A stretch of DNA of 63,531 nucleotides from an uncultured Prevotella sp. (GTDB taxonomy: Bacteria; Bacteroidota; Bacteroidia; Bacteroidales; Bacteroidaceae). The stretch lies in the NCBI GenBank assembly GCA_944319795.1, contig CALUFA010000013.1, positions 1 to 63,531 of the forward strand, written 5' to 3'. The notes under the pieces were generated by a model. The model saw nothing but the letters and a program-made list of their open reading frames with translations. It was not told where the DNA came from and did not search any database. The position numbers and the translations under genes were made by a program. This document shows positions 8,760-18,400 of the stretch, piece by piece; positions within the stretch are counted from its first letter, which is position 1; the number at the start of each line of letters is the position of its first letter.

Positions 8760-10331
8760 CTAACGCCGTGGACTTTCCGCCGGAGCATAACGCTTTTGTT
8801 CACAATGCATTGCGAAGGCCGTATCGTCGGCAAACGTCTGAGCGTACCATTCCCTCGCAATGCTGTCAGACGGCATCGACGGATTCCATGCCTTGCGCCC
8901 GAACGCATACCAACCGGCTGCGTGTGTGCGCAAACTGCGCCAACCGCCTACCATGCCTACCATGCCTACCGCCCCGGTTATGCCGGTGACGGCAGACAAA
9001 CCGGCAGCTGGCGAAGCTGCCTCTTGAACCGCCTTAGCGTCTGTCAGTCTGCCGGCAAAACCGAAAAAAACACCTCGCGCCGTAGCAAGGTATGCCCAAG
9101 GGTGGCTCGGGACGAAGTTTTCTTCGGCGATTGGAAGCTCCGCCCACAGCTGTGTTTGGTTCATTTGGACTAATACCGGGTTGTAAGGGCCGTAAGGCAT
9201 TAAGCAAAAAGGAATATAAGTTGATTGCAGCACAACGTTTGGAGCGAGCTTGCCGTCGAGAGCCTTTAGTCCGGTAACAGCCCGTCCGACAGAATCTTCA
9301 CTTGCATGAGTGCCGTAAAGGGAACTGCGCAGAATGACAACACCCTTATAAGAGGCCACCGCCTCGGCCAGCATGTTGACCCAGTCGGCACGGATGCCAC
9401 TGCGACCGCCGGCACCGTGCGCGGCTTCGCACCCGTCGGTTACGAAGAAACCACCGAAGTCGGGGATTCTCGTATAAATTTCCTTCACCTTCTTTTTCCA
9501 CCAATCCTTTACGCCCTGATCTGACGGCTCTGCGGTTTTAAGTCCGCCCACGGCCACCGGCGAGGCAAAGCCGACAGGCAAATAAGTCTTTATACCGTAA
9601 GAACGCAGCAGACCGGCTACCGCCTTAACCTTGTCGAGACACTCAGGAGCAAGCACGCACCGCCCGGCACCGGTAGTGTCGACCACGCATCCGTTAATGC
9701 CGACCGAGGCGTTGGCGCGGGCGTAAGTTATCAGACGCTCCCTTTGGTCGATGCCCATCGTGCCCATGCGCCCGTCTATTTCATTCCACTGCAATAGGCT
9801 TTCGCCGACATGTCCGCCAACCGACTTAACGCAAACTCCGTCGTAATGGCACATCACCCGGTCAGCCAATGCCGGCATTGAGACGAAAGACTTGCTTGCG
9901 GAAGTCGAAGGCAGAGATCGCATCTGCTGCCGTCTGAGCAGTTCGTAAGCACCGTACAACAGGCCGACGCTGCGCCGCGCCCTTATGACGGTTTTGCCAT
10001 CGCCGTCGGGAAAAGCAATCATGAAGCCGTCGTTGTCGGGCAGACTGTTGTCCTTAACCAACGAAACGCCGCCGCCTTTCCAGAAAGCAACAAGCTCGCG
10101 CACCGCAGTTTTAGCCACGGCCGACCTGTCTTTAGTATCTATCTTTGCGTCGCCGACAGCCGGCCCCATCCTCAGCCAAAGACTTGAACCGTCTTCGCCG
10201 GCAGGCCACGCACCGGCAACGGCACGGCACACCGGCAACACCGACATAAAGACAATCGCGGCCACACACGCCAACCGCATGCGGCAAACGGAACGAAAGG
10301 CATTGCTGATATAATAGTTTACCAACGTCAT
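8760..10331 (-). CDS. GH67-like alpha-glucuronidase relative, truncated and with altered active site
   Basis: A signal peptide (possibly starting at the internal ATG at 10280) precedes an N-terminal beta domain (about residues 45-140) and a TIM-barrel region. That barrel matches GH67 alpha-glucuronidases in NGCVVDTTGAG, YGIKTYLPVGFASP and GGLKTAEPSDQGVKDWWKKK. GH67 enzymes remove (4-O-methyl)glucuronic acid from xylo-oligosaccharides. Judged against family sequences from memory, the acid position keeps Glu302 (DGCEAAHG) and the second carboxylate is Glu398 (LWAELPI). The Asp of the usual PIDFQPREP block is replaced by Cys376 (PFCLMPYGP). The protein stops at 523 residues, soon after FGRKAWNP, so most of the C-terminal helical domain (normal total about 650-730) is missing. 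It could be a diverged enzyme with another specificity or a non-catalytic binding protein. Gene boundaries are clear; activity is doubtful. Confidence 0.8.
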   Translation of the reverse strand: MTLVNYYISNAFRSVCRMRLACVAAIVFMSVLPVCRAVAGAWPAGEDGSSLWLRMGPAVGDAKIDTKDRSAVAKTAVRELVAFWKGGGVSLVKDNSLPDNDGFMIAFPDGDGKTVIRARRSVGLLYGAYELLRRQQMRSLPSTSASKSFVSMPALADRVMCHYDGVCVKSVGGHVGESLLQWNEIDGRMGTMGIDQRERLITYARANASVGINGCVVDTTGAGRCVLAPECLDKVKAVAGLLRSYGIKTYLPVGFASPVAVGGLKTAEPSDQGVKDWWKKKVKEIYTRIPDFGGFFVTDGCEAAHGAGGRSGIRADWVNMLAEAVASYKGVVILRSSLYGTHASEDSVGRAVTGLKALDGKLAPNVVLQSTYIPFCLMPYGPYNPVLVQMNQTQLWAELPIAEENFVPSHPWAYLATARGVFFGFAGRLTDAKAVQEAASPAAGLSAVTGITGAVGMVGMVGGWRSLRTHAAGWYAFGRKAWNPSMPSDSIAREWYAQTFADDTAFAMHCEQKRYAPAESPRR

Positions 10332-10560
10332 GACATGTTTTCCACCATTTCCTTATTTATTAATCACGAACTCACGTATCTCTTGCAAAAATACTCTTTT
10401 TTATCGTCAATCGAATAAAATAAAAACAAATTAACGCCGGTTCGGCATAAAGATTTCCCACAAAAAGTACCGTTCCTTACCGTATTCGTGAGTTCGGAAT
10501 AAGAAGCAATCAAGCCGGACAGGCAAACGAAGGCGGCGAAAGCCGCCGGATAAAACAAAA

Positions 10561-10593
10561 ACGGCTACGGATGTTAGCGCCATCCGAAGCCGT
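10561..10593 (-). terminator. Terminator of the ECF sigma / small-ORF transcript
   Basis: A 13-bp stem with one mismatch (10561-10573 with 10581-10593) and a 7-nt loop is followed on the minus strand by the T tract TTTTGTTTT. It lies 29 bases past the 49-codon ORF at 10622-10771 and is the first terminator after the sigma factor gene. The transcript therefore appears to include both. Confidence 0.8.
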
Positions 10594-10621
10594 CAACTTA
10601 TATGCATTTATGAAATTAATA

Positions 10622-10771
10622 TCACGCATTTCCGCTTTGCATCTGCCTTATTGCAAACTTTATCCTATCCTTCAACTCCTCTTTCTCCAAAGGAGTCAAC
10701 ATCGGGATACGCATCCTCTTGCTTCTTATCAGCCTACCTACCGTATTTTTTATATTACGTTTGCCTGCCAT
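10622..10771 (-). CDS. Small basic protein (49 residues) downstream of the ECF sigma gene
   Basis: An ATG at 10771, seven bases after a GAGG-type ribosome site, opens a 49-codon frame ending in TGA at 10622. The product starts MAGKRNIKNTVGRLIRSKRM and continues with a predicted amphipathic helix (LEKEELKDRIKFAIRQMQ). It is strongly basic at the N-terminus and has no signal peptide. It begins 48 bases after the ECF sigma stop and ends 29 bases before a clear terminator, so it sits exactly in the 3' part of that transcript. I recognise no family. It may be a small regulator of the sigma factor or a nucleic-acid-binding peptide. Evidence is positional plus plausible protein character only. Confidence 0.5.
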   Translation of the reverse strand: MAGKRNIKNTVGRLIRSKRMRIPMLTPLEKEELKDRIKFAIRQMQSGNA

Positions 10772-10818
10772 ATTCCTCAACTTTTACCTAAAGACGGCAA
10801 ACATACGTTTATGTACTC

Positions 10819-11331
10819 TTAATACATGCTTGTTCTTGCGGCCATGTAGCGTAATTTCAGCAAACTGCGGTGCATCAAGTTTCTTACCGATTGGTAATTT
10901 ATGCCCATTATGCGGCATATTTCATCATACTTACGTTGTTCTATATAATAAAGCCGGATGATTTGCTGCTGGCGCGGAGACAAGCTGCTTACAAACTCCT
11001 TCAGCCGGCTTGTCTTTTTCCGTTCCTCCTCCATGCGCTCCAAATCGTAAGCCTCGCTGTCGTCGGAAATAGTCTTGATATGGTTCTCGTTTATCTCGTT
11101 GTCTGAATTGTGGGCGTTGTGCCTGAACTCGTCGTTGATCCTGTTCCTTAATGAAACATAAAGGTACGACTCGATATTCGTTACGGAGGTAAGCTCGTCT
11201 TTCTTAGTAAACAGTTTTACAAAGACATCTTGGATACAGTCTTTAATCATTTCCCTATCGCTCGTAAATTTGCTTCCGAATACAAATAGGTCGTCGATTG
11301 TTTTGTCGTAAAGGTCGGTAAAGTTTATCAT
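10819..11331 (-). CDS. ECF-type RNA polymerase sigma-70 factor
   Basis: The 170-residue cytoplasmic protein has sigma region 2 (about residues 20-90, DCIQDVFVKLF and SYLYVSLRNRINDEFR) and region 4 (about residues 110-165, LSPRQQQIIRLYYIEQRKYDEI and NYQSVRNLMHRSLLKLR). These are joined by a short acidic linker, the layout of Bacteroidetes extracytoplasmic-function sigma factors. Such factors usually pair with a FecR-type anti-sigma factor and an STN-bearing SusC. Neither is present here: no FecR gene follows, and the susC gene of this locus lacks the extra signalling domain. A 49-codon ORF follows instead. Its targets may include the minus-strand genes of this locus, but nothing in the sequence proves that. 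Confidence 0.92.
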   Translation of the reverse strand: MINFTDLYDKTIDDLFVFGSKFTSDREMIKDCIQDVFVKLFTKKDELTSVTNIESYLYVSLRNRINDEFRHNAHNSDNEINENHIKTISDDSEAYDLERMEEERKKTSRLKEFVSSLSPRQQQIIRLYYIEQRKYDEICRIMGINYQSVRNLMHRSLLKLRYMAARTSMY

Positions 11332-11351
11332 AGGTTTTGTTACTTTGCTTG

Positions 11352-11359
11352 CAAAAGTA
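11352..11359 (-). promoter_or_regulatory. Bacteroidetes -7 box upstream of the ECF sigma gene
   Basis: On the minus strand TACTTTTG matches the Bacteroidetes -7 consensus TAnnTTTG and lies 20 bases before the sigma factor ATG. I see no convincing -33 TTTG at the ideal spacing. The leader would be very short. Confidence 0.5.
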
Positions 11360-11408
11360 GTTCAGAACGACCTAAAGTAATGGGAAAAATTGATTAAAAA
11401 ATACGAAA

Positions 11409-11441
11409 AACAGGTATTGACGTGTAAAATCAATACCTGTT
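11409..11441 (-). terminator. Terminator of the beta-helix/TIM-barrel gene
   Basis: A perfect 12-bp stem (11409-11420 with 11430-11441) around a 9-nt loop is followed on the minus strand by TTTTCGTATTTTTT. It lies just past the stop of the 11464-14538 gene and separates it from the sigma factor gene. Confidence 0.85.
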
Positions 11442-11463
11442 ATCTATTTATTCAAGAATTGTG

Positions 11464-14400
11464 TTATAATCTTTCCAACCAGTAAATAGTGTTTTTCCCG
11501 TCGGCTTTGATGGTGTACGCGCCGCTGATTTTCTCGCTTTTCTTCAGCGTTTCAACTTTTCCGTCCTTGATGCCGACGGTACGCAAGGCATATTTACCCG
11601 CACCGACGTCGAGGCGGACGTCACTTTTGCCGTTGGAATAAACCACGTATCCGGTTGCCGCGTCGCCTATCGCGCAGTAGTCGGAACCGCCGTCACCGCC
11701 GACATGGTTCATCTTCACTACGTCGGCCAAGAACTTTGCGTCGCTGACCGGAACGTTGGGGCAAGAGCCGCCGGCCATCAATATGGCCCAGCCGTACTGC
11801 GGATACTGTTGGGCGAAGAAGGTTACGGCCTTGTCGGGATACTTTTCACGATACTCCCTGACGGCCTTATAAGCCTCGGCAAAACCGGTCTTGCCCACCT
11901 TCATCTTGCGCATGAACTGGCGCGGAGCCATGTTATGCCCTGCCGGAGGCGCCCAAAGGCCGTTCGTATTATAGTGCCAATACCTTATATCTATAATGTC
12001 AACCACCTTTGAAAGCTCAGGGTCGGCGAGTATTGCGTCCTGTGCGTCCTTCGGACAGCTAAGCGCTATCATCGTGCGGCGGCCCGTCTCGCGTTCCCAC
12101 TCGGCCACGGTCTCGAGCCAAAACCGCGTAAAGTGCAGCGGGCCAGTATATTCCTCACTTATCAGCTGGACAACGTTGCCGTTGTCCTTCAACTGGTCAA
12201 GGCACATGCGGATGTACTGCTTGTGCAGCGGGCGCAGCACGGGATTGTCAATATCATAGAACTGTTCGGCCATGAAAATACGCTTGTCGCCGGTAAAAGG
12301 CACGGGTTCGGGGAAGTTTGTACCGTTTACGTTGTTCACAGGACGCCACGGACAGTCTACCCAGTGGGCTCCGGCCTCGAGGATGTTATGCTGGAAATAA
12401 TTCTCATGGAACAGCATCATACCGCGCCCGGCGGCTTTTTCGGCGAACTCGTTCAGGCGCGCCCAATACCACTTATTAGGCTTTGTAAGGTCGTAACGGC
12501 TGAGTCCGTCCCATGCAGTGCCCTGCCCAGAACGCGAGAAAGGCTGCTCGTAGAACGGTGCCCACACGTCGCCGTCGGCACGGCGCACGCGCTCATGGTC
12601 GGTACGGCGCAGGTCGTACCACAGTCCGTAGTTGTGGTCGAGCATGCAAAAGCCGTTATTGTCGAGATAGTTCACAACCGAATCAATGCGGTCGGTCCAT
12701 CCCGTGCCCTCGCGTCCGGGCACGAAACGTGTTATGGCCGGCTTGGCGCTCTTAGCTACGAAATTGTCTTTCACACGCCCCGACCACCACGGAATCTGGT
12801 AGCGGTTGCCCGTAACGAGCTTACCGTCGACGGTTATATGGCCGTCCACAACTGCGAATGCAGGATGTTCAGAACTACCGGCAACCTGTTCGCCAGAAGC
12901 CGTTTTAACGCTGTTTATATTCTTCACACCGTCGGGAGAGACGCTTGCCGTATAAGGAACGGAATCAATCCACATCTCGAGAGTAAGCCTCGGCTGGGTC
13001 AACGAGATGCGCGCCATCTCCTGAGCCTGAGCTATTTCCGGGCTGCTCGACGCATTCGTGCTTCTCGGGAGAATATACCCGTCGACGGCGTTACCCTCAC
13101 CCATTCGCTTCTCCAGCTGCGCATAGAACAGGCTTCGTGGCTGAACATGGTCGTTGCTGCTCGTCCATTCGCCGTTGCCAGTCAGCGTTCCCCAGCATCC
13201 GTGGGCGCTGCTGCGGTTGTCGGCGTCGGGCGAATAACACCAAAGCGTAGAGCCCGTACACTGCCACATCATGCTGTTGGCCGTGTTCCAGCCCGTTCCG
13301 AACTGGAACTGCTCAAGGTTCTTGAAACAGATGTCGTTGCCGTCGATGTTCACAATGTCGAACAACAGGCCGGCGGCCCACGAGCCTATGCTGCCGCTGA
13401 AGCCGAGGCTCTCTTCGCCTTCGCACTGCACGAAGGCGTTAGGCCCGGCCGCACAGAAGCCTGCGGCAAAGTCGTGTATGCCGTGGCGCGACACGCAACG
13501 CTGTATCAGAGTCTGCTGACCGCGCGTTATGAACACGCCACGACGCCATCCGCCGATTTCGGAAACAGGCTTGTCGGCTATGCAGTCTTCAACCGTTATG
13601 CGGCTCGTATGCTTCTGGAGATTGACTGCGCTGCCTGCGAATGACCTAAAGTTGACGCGTCGCACCCAGCAATCGCGCGCATTTTCGACCCAAACGGCAT
13701 CCCAACAGTGGTCTTCGTCCTTCGGGTTCCATGCGTTGTGTTCAGACGCGAGCGTAAGGTTCTCTACGCCGCACTCGGTCAATTCGGCGCTGTTGTACCC
13801 CGTAACGACGTATCCGCCGCCGTATTTAGCGTCAAGTGTTGTCGTTATCGGCGCGTCGATCGTCACGGTATTGCCTGAAACGGAAGCTACGGTGCGCTCC
13901 CAAGTAATGTCGATGTCGGTAGGCTTCCAGCCCGTATAGTCGAGTCCGCCGCCGAAATCGTAACAGCCGAGCGACTCGATCCACTCGCGCGTAGAGGGCC
14001 TTACAACCCTTATACGGTCGCCCGGGCGCAACCCTTGGGCCGACGCGAGCGTCAACGCCGTAGCCCCGGCCAGGGTCTTACCGCCCGCAACGGCTATCGT
14101 GTCGCCGCCCGTCATGCTGACGCCACCTTCTATATATATAAGCGCCCCACGGCCGACGCCGCGCTTAACAATCGTAGTCTTACCGCGGCCCGAGCCCCTC
14201 AGCACCACTCCCGACTTGCTTATGCGAAGCGGACTGTCGACATAAAACACTCCCTCGCCTAACAAAACGGCGCCGCGGCGGCCGTCCTTATCGGGCTTGA
14301 GCGACGACACATAGTCGATTGCGCGCTGCAAAACGGCATGACTGTCGCCGCCGGCGCATTCAACGTAAACGGCGTTACGCACATCGGGTATGGCCCGCTC

Positions 14401-14538
14401 AGACGCATGGTAGCCGCACGTAGAATAGTCCATAGGGACGTAAAGTTCCTTTTTCTCCTTGCCTGCAAACGCATCGGCTGCACACACGCACAGCACGAGC
14501 AGCGCTGACAGGCAACGGTTTTTAAAAGATTTGTCCAT
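11464..14538 (-). CDS. Secreted beta-helix plus TIM-barrel protein (DUF4955/DUF6298-like)
   Basis: This is a 1,024-residue protein with a Sec signal peptide (cleavage near ADAFA). Residues about 35-500 form a pectate-lyase/GH28-like right-handed beta-helix: an early strand pattern GAVLLGEGVFYVDSPLRI, then SGVVLRGSGRGKTTI, later Asn- and His-rich turns such as GIHDFAAGFCAAGPNAF. Residues about 600-960 look like a TIM-barrel glycosidase module (NGFCMLDHNYGLWYDLRR, MMLFHENYFQHNI, NVVQLISEEYTGPL). A small beta domain ends the chain (YWLERL). Similar architectures are annotated with DUF4955 or DUF6298 in Bacteroidetes pectin loci; I give those names from memory. ISEEYTG carries a plausible acidic pair, but no catalytic residue is proven. 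It is monocistronic, with its own terminator, and divergent from the hybrid regulator gene. Confidence 0.78.
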   Translation of the reverse strand: MDKSFKNRCLSALLVLCVCAADAFAGKEKKELYVPMDYSTCGYHASERAIPDVRNAVYVECAGGDSHAVLQRAIDYVSSLKPDKDGRRGAVLLGEGVFYVDSPLRISKSGVVLRGSGRGKTTIVKRGVGRGALIYIEGGVSMTGGDTIAVAGGKTLAGATALTLASAQGLRPGDRIRVVRPSTREWIESLGCYDFGGGLDYTGWKPTDIDITWERTVASVSGNTVTIDAPITTTLDAKYGGGYVVTGYNSAELTECGVENLTLASEHNAWNPKDEDHCWDAVWVENARDCWVRRVNFRSFAGSAVNLQKHTSRITVEDCIADKPVSEIGGWRRGVFITRGQQTLIQRCVSRHGIHDFAAGFCAAGPNAFVQCEGEESLGFSGSIGSWAAGLLFDIVNIDGNDICFKNLEQFQFGTGWNTANSMMWQCTGSTLWCYSPDADNRSSAHGCWGTLTGNGEWTSSNDHVQPRSLFYAQLEKRMGEGNAVDGYILPRSTNASSSPEIAQAQEMARISLTQPRLTLEMWIDSVPYTASVSPDGVKNINSVKTASGEQVAGSSEHPAFAVVDGHITVDGKLVTGNRYQIPWWSGRVKDNFVAKSAKPAITRFVPGREGTGWTDRIDSVVNYLDNNGFCMLDHNYGLWYDLRRTDHERVRRADGDVWAPFYEQPFSRSGQGTAWDGLSRYDLTKPNKWYWARLNEFAEKAAGRGMMLFHENYFQHNILEAGAHWVDCPWRPVNNVNGTNFPEPVPFTGDKRIFMAEQFYDIDNPVLRPLHKQYIRMCLDQLKDNGNVVQLISEEYTGPLHFTRFWLETVAEWERETGRRTMIALSCPKDAQDAILADPELSKVVDIIDIRYWHYNTNGLWAPPAGHNMAPRQFMRKMKVGKTGFAEAYKAVREYREKYPDKAVTFFAQQYPQYGWAILMAGGSCPNVPVSDAKFLADVVKMNHVGGDGGSDYCAIGDAATGYVVYSNGKSDVRLDVGAGKYALRTVGIKDGKVETLKKSEKISGAYTIKADGKNTIYWLERL

Positions 14539-14956
14539 GATGAATATGTTTATCTGATTGTATCCTCACGTTTCTTAAGATAACGACGCAAATAATGTTA
14601 AATTGTACTTGCCGGCGTATTTCCTTTTTACGAGGCTGCCAACGTGTTTAACAATATTTTGCGTTAAACGGGCATAGAAAGCCTGCCGGCAGGCATCGCA
14701 GCACTCCGCATAAACGAGAAACGAAGCAACGCCACGTTGACAAAGCGTCAATAAAAACCACGAAAGGCTTACTTTCTGATTCGGCATGACGCTCTCAGAA
14801 GGCCGTCGGGGAAAAAAGCAAGTCTGAAGACCGGAAAAACACAAAATAACGCGTGCAAACGCAACTACCAACATACCAACGGATTAACCGCGATAAGATT
14901 CGGAATGTGCAATAAAAAACGGTCAAAAAACGCCCAATAGCAGCGCAAAACGCCGT

Positions 14957-15066
14957 AAAACGCTGCAAAAAGTGACACAGAAAACGGCAAAACGCCATGC
15001 AAAAGGCGGCAAACAGCAGTGCAAATGGCGGTCTTTTGCATTACGGTTTGCCGTCTTTCACAAAGG
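14957..15066. repeat. Degenerate 22-bp periodic repeat array (five units)
   Basis: Five consecutive 22-base units start at 14957, 14979, 15001, 15023 and 15045. They keep a core of the form AAAAnGC(G/T)GC or GGCGGTCTTTT in the same phase. The array is more degenerate than the ones at 25578, 35966 and 51103 but shares the period and the AAA-GGC-n-CCTTT character. It lies in the divergent regulatory region upstream of the hybrid regulator. Confidence 0.5.
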
Positions 15067-15269
15067 AGCAAGCCGTTTTTCATCCAAGAAACGGACTACG
15101 TCAGGCATTTTGATTCTTATTTTACGAGTAACGGCAGGTTCTTGCGTAATGACAAAACGCTACCGGCTTGCATGTAATTCATTACAATTGTTCATGCCAT
15201 TTGAGATAATTATCATACCTAACCGGCATTTTTTCTAATATAATAAGAGGTGGAATAAAGTATTTTTTT

Positions 15270-15277
15270 TATCTTTG
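15270..15277 (+). promoter_or_regulatory. Candidate -7 box of the hybrid two-component regulator
   Basis: TATCTTTG matches TAnnTTTG and lies about 177 bases before the chosen start codon. It is the left half of a 17-base palindrome (15270-15286, 8-bp arms around a single C). A dimeric regulator could therefore overlap the promoter. A good -33 element is not evident. Confidence 0.45.
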
Positions 15278-15453
15278 CCAAAGATAAGCTGCACTCGGGA
15301 AATTGAAAGTAAACTTTCTTTCCGCCCGTTTGCGTTATCCGAACATAATCGTTACCACATAAGGACAAGAACCGCCGGAACGCATACGTACATGCCGGCG
15401 GCAGGTTCGGCCACTACGAAAAACAAAAACATTTCATGCAATATTTCCTGCCG

Positions 15454-18400
15454 ATGAAGACACTATTGCACGCCATACTCCTTATAATAGCCTTCCCGGC
15501 GGCGCTTTCCGCACGCCCGGGCATGATAGTTGAGCATTACACCCAAGACGACGGACTGCCAAGCAACACCGTTTACAGCGCCCTGAAAGACGGCGACGGC
15601 TTCATGTGGTTCGGCACATGGCACGGCCTTTGCTCGTTCGACGGTGCCAAGTTCGTGCCATACACGACGAGGCCGAACCACACGTCGGACGTTCCGCCGC
15701 AGAAAGTGAGGAACATGGTTGAGGACAAGGACGGCTACCTGTGGATACGCAACACGGACAACCACCTGTACATGTTCGACAAGACCACCGAAGCCTACAA
15801 CGACGCATACGACGAGTTGCAACGGCTGTCGCGCAACGTGCAGGTAATAAAGATACAGAGGATGGACAACGGGCGCGTGCTCGTGCTGACGCGCAACAAG
15901 GAACTGTTCGAGGCGTGGGTGGAAAACGGCAAACCTACGGTGGCCAAGATATACGACTCGCGCAACAACATCGACGGCGCAACCATGCGGCTGAAGCGCA
16001 ACGTGCTCGGCGAAAACTCTAAATACGTATATTGGCTAAGCACCAACCTGAACATCTGCGCCATAACGAAGAAAAGCGCAAAGCCCCTGCTGGCCGGACT
16101 GAAGCAAGGCGACAACATAACATGCTTCAGGCAAACGGGGCGGTACGTCTGCGCCGGCACGCGCAACGGCGCCGTCTACATAGCCGGCATCGACGACGGA
16201 CGGGCCGAGCGGTACGCATTCCCAGGCATCAACTCGCCCGTGACAAGCGTCAACCTTATCGACGGAAAGATTTACCTCACCACGCCGTCGGGCCTGTATT
16301 CGTCGCACGACGGGGGGCAGCCTAAGCTCGTAACGGCAGGCATAACCGGCGTGAGCGCATCGTTCGTTGACAAGAACGACAAGCTGTGGCTGTGCTCGAA
16401 CAACGGGACAATGGTATGCCACGACCCGGCAACATCGTCGCAACTGACCTTCACATTACCTTCCGACAGCCTCTTCGCCGAGATGAAATTCATGGACACG
16501 GGCGCCAACGGACTGTTCATACTGCAACGCAACGGCGAAATATGGCGCTTCGACCACGAGACGCGCCTCATGCAGAACGTCAACATCCTGAAAGAGTTCG
16601 CCGACAACACGTCGGGCACCCACTTCTTCGACATCGACCTCGACGCCAACGGCATAATGTGGCTGTCGTCTACGACGAGCGGCGTTTTCAAGGTTTGCTT
16701 CCCCAAATACCGGTTCAAGTTCATCTTTCCCGACATACAAGGACTGCAGAAACCCGGCGACGACGGCAAGGGAATACGCGCCGTCTACCAAGCGCGCAAC
16801 GGCGACCTGTGGCTCGGCACGCGCGGCGGCGGGCTTTACTGCATGGACGTAAAGACAAAGGACGTAAAGCGCAGCTTCGGCGTAAGGGACATCGGAGTGG
16901 TCTACCACATAATGGAAGACAAGGAAGGCAACCTGTGGTTCTCCACCAAAGGCTCGGGCTTGGTGAAAGGCACGCCCGACGACATGGCGCCGCAAGGACT
17001 GCGGCTTACGAGATACGCCAACCGGCGCGGCGACCCTAACTCGATAAGCAGCAACCGGGTTTACTACACGTACCAGGACAGCCGCGGGCGCATCTGGGCG
17101 TGCACGTTCTACGGCGGACTAAACCTTATCGAGAACCGAGGCGGCAAGACCGTGTTCAGGCATAAGCGCAACGGCATGAAAACGTATCCCGACTACGAGC
17201 TGTACACAGACGTAAGGAGCATAACCGAAGACAACGAAGGGCGGATGTGGGTGGCCACGACCGACGGCCTGATGTCGTTCGACGGGAAATTCAACGGCTG
17301 CGAAGGCATAAGATTCGAGACTTACCGCGACAGGAACAACCCCGGCGTGACCAGCAACGACATATACACAATGTATAAGGACAGCCGCGGACACATCTGG
17401 CTGGGAATATTCGGCAACGGACTGAAGCGCATAAAATATTACGACAAGAAGAAACGGCGCCCCGTATTAGAGTCTTACACGATCAACGAGAAAGGCGGCA
17501 ACGTGGTAACCTCGATCGTAGAGGACAAGAACCATTGCCTGTGGATAGGCACGGAGAACGGCCTCGCCAGCCTGAAGCAAAACTCGTCGTTCGTGAAAAA
17601 CTACGACCGCTTCGCCGGATTCCCCGACGTAACCGTGGAAGACAACACCTCCACATGCCTAAGCGACGGGCGCATACTCATAGGCTGCCGCCAAGGTCTG
17701 CTGGCATTCAACCCATCGGCCGTAAGGAACGACAACGAAATAAAATACAACACGTTCATCGTTGACTTTAAAGTAGCCGACCGCAGCCTCGAAGATTTCG
17801 AACCGCCGATATACCAGGGCTCGCTAAAATACGCTAAGGAAATAGTGCTCAAGCACGACCAGGCCACGTTTACAATAGAATTCTCGTCGCCTTACTACGC
17901 CGACAACAGCCTTGTTCCCTACACATACATCCTCGACGGATACGAAGACCAGTGGCACGACAACGGCAACAACCGCATCGCTTCTTACGCAAACGTTCCG
18001 CCCGGACACTATACGTTCAGGGTAAAAGTAAACGACGGATACTCGCCCGAGCGCGTTCTTGAAATCATAGTGCTGCCGCCGTGGTGGGCAACATGGTGGG
18101 CGTACCTTATTTACGCCTTGCTCGGCACGCTGGCATTGTATGCCATAATGCGCACGGTGTCATACGTGATAAGGATGCGCAACGAGGTCTACATCAACGA
18201 CAGGCTGGCCGAACTGAAGATACGCTTCTTCACGAACATAAGCCACGAGCTGCGCACGCCGCTTTCGCTGATAAAAGGACCGGTAGAGGAACTTAAGGCA
18301 ACGGAAAAGTTCAGCCCTACGGGCAAGGAGTACCTCGACCTTATAGAGCGCAACTCAACCAAGATGCTTAGGCTCGTAAACCAGATTCTCGACTTCAGGA

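Larger units (their letters stand above)
14539..15435. other. Divergent intergenic region between the beta-helix gene and the hybrid regulator
   Basis: About 900 bases contain no credible gene. Short open frames here encode low-complexity, Cys/Phe-rich sequence that comes from repeats. The stretch holds a 14-bp perfect palindrome at 14681-14694, a run of degenerate 22-bp repeat units at 14957-15066, and a -7 box at 15270-15277. It should contain the promoters of both flanking genes. Confidence 0.7.

Noticed and set aside
12133-13644. Long plus-strand open frame (503 codons) opposite the beta-helix/TIM-barrel gene
   Set aside because: It is antisense to a well-supported gene with signal peptide and domains. 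Its translation is Arg/Ala/Val-rich with no domain, as expected from GC-rich antisense.
14575-15083. Several overlapping minus-strand frames in the divergent gap
   Set aside because: They encode Cys/Phe/Arg-rich repeats that mirror the 22-bp repeat DNA. No ribosome site or domain supports them.
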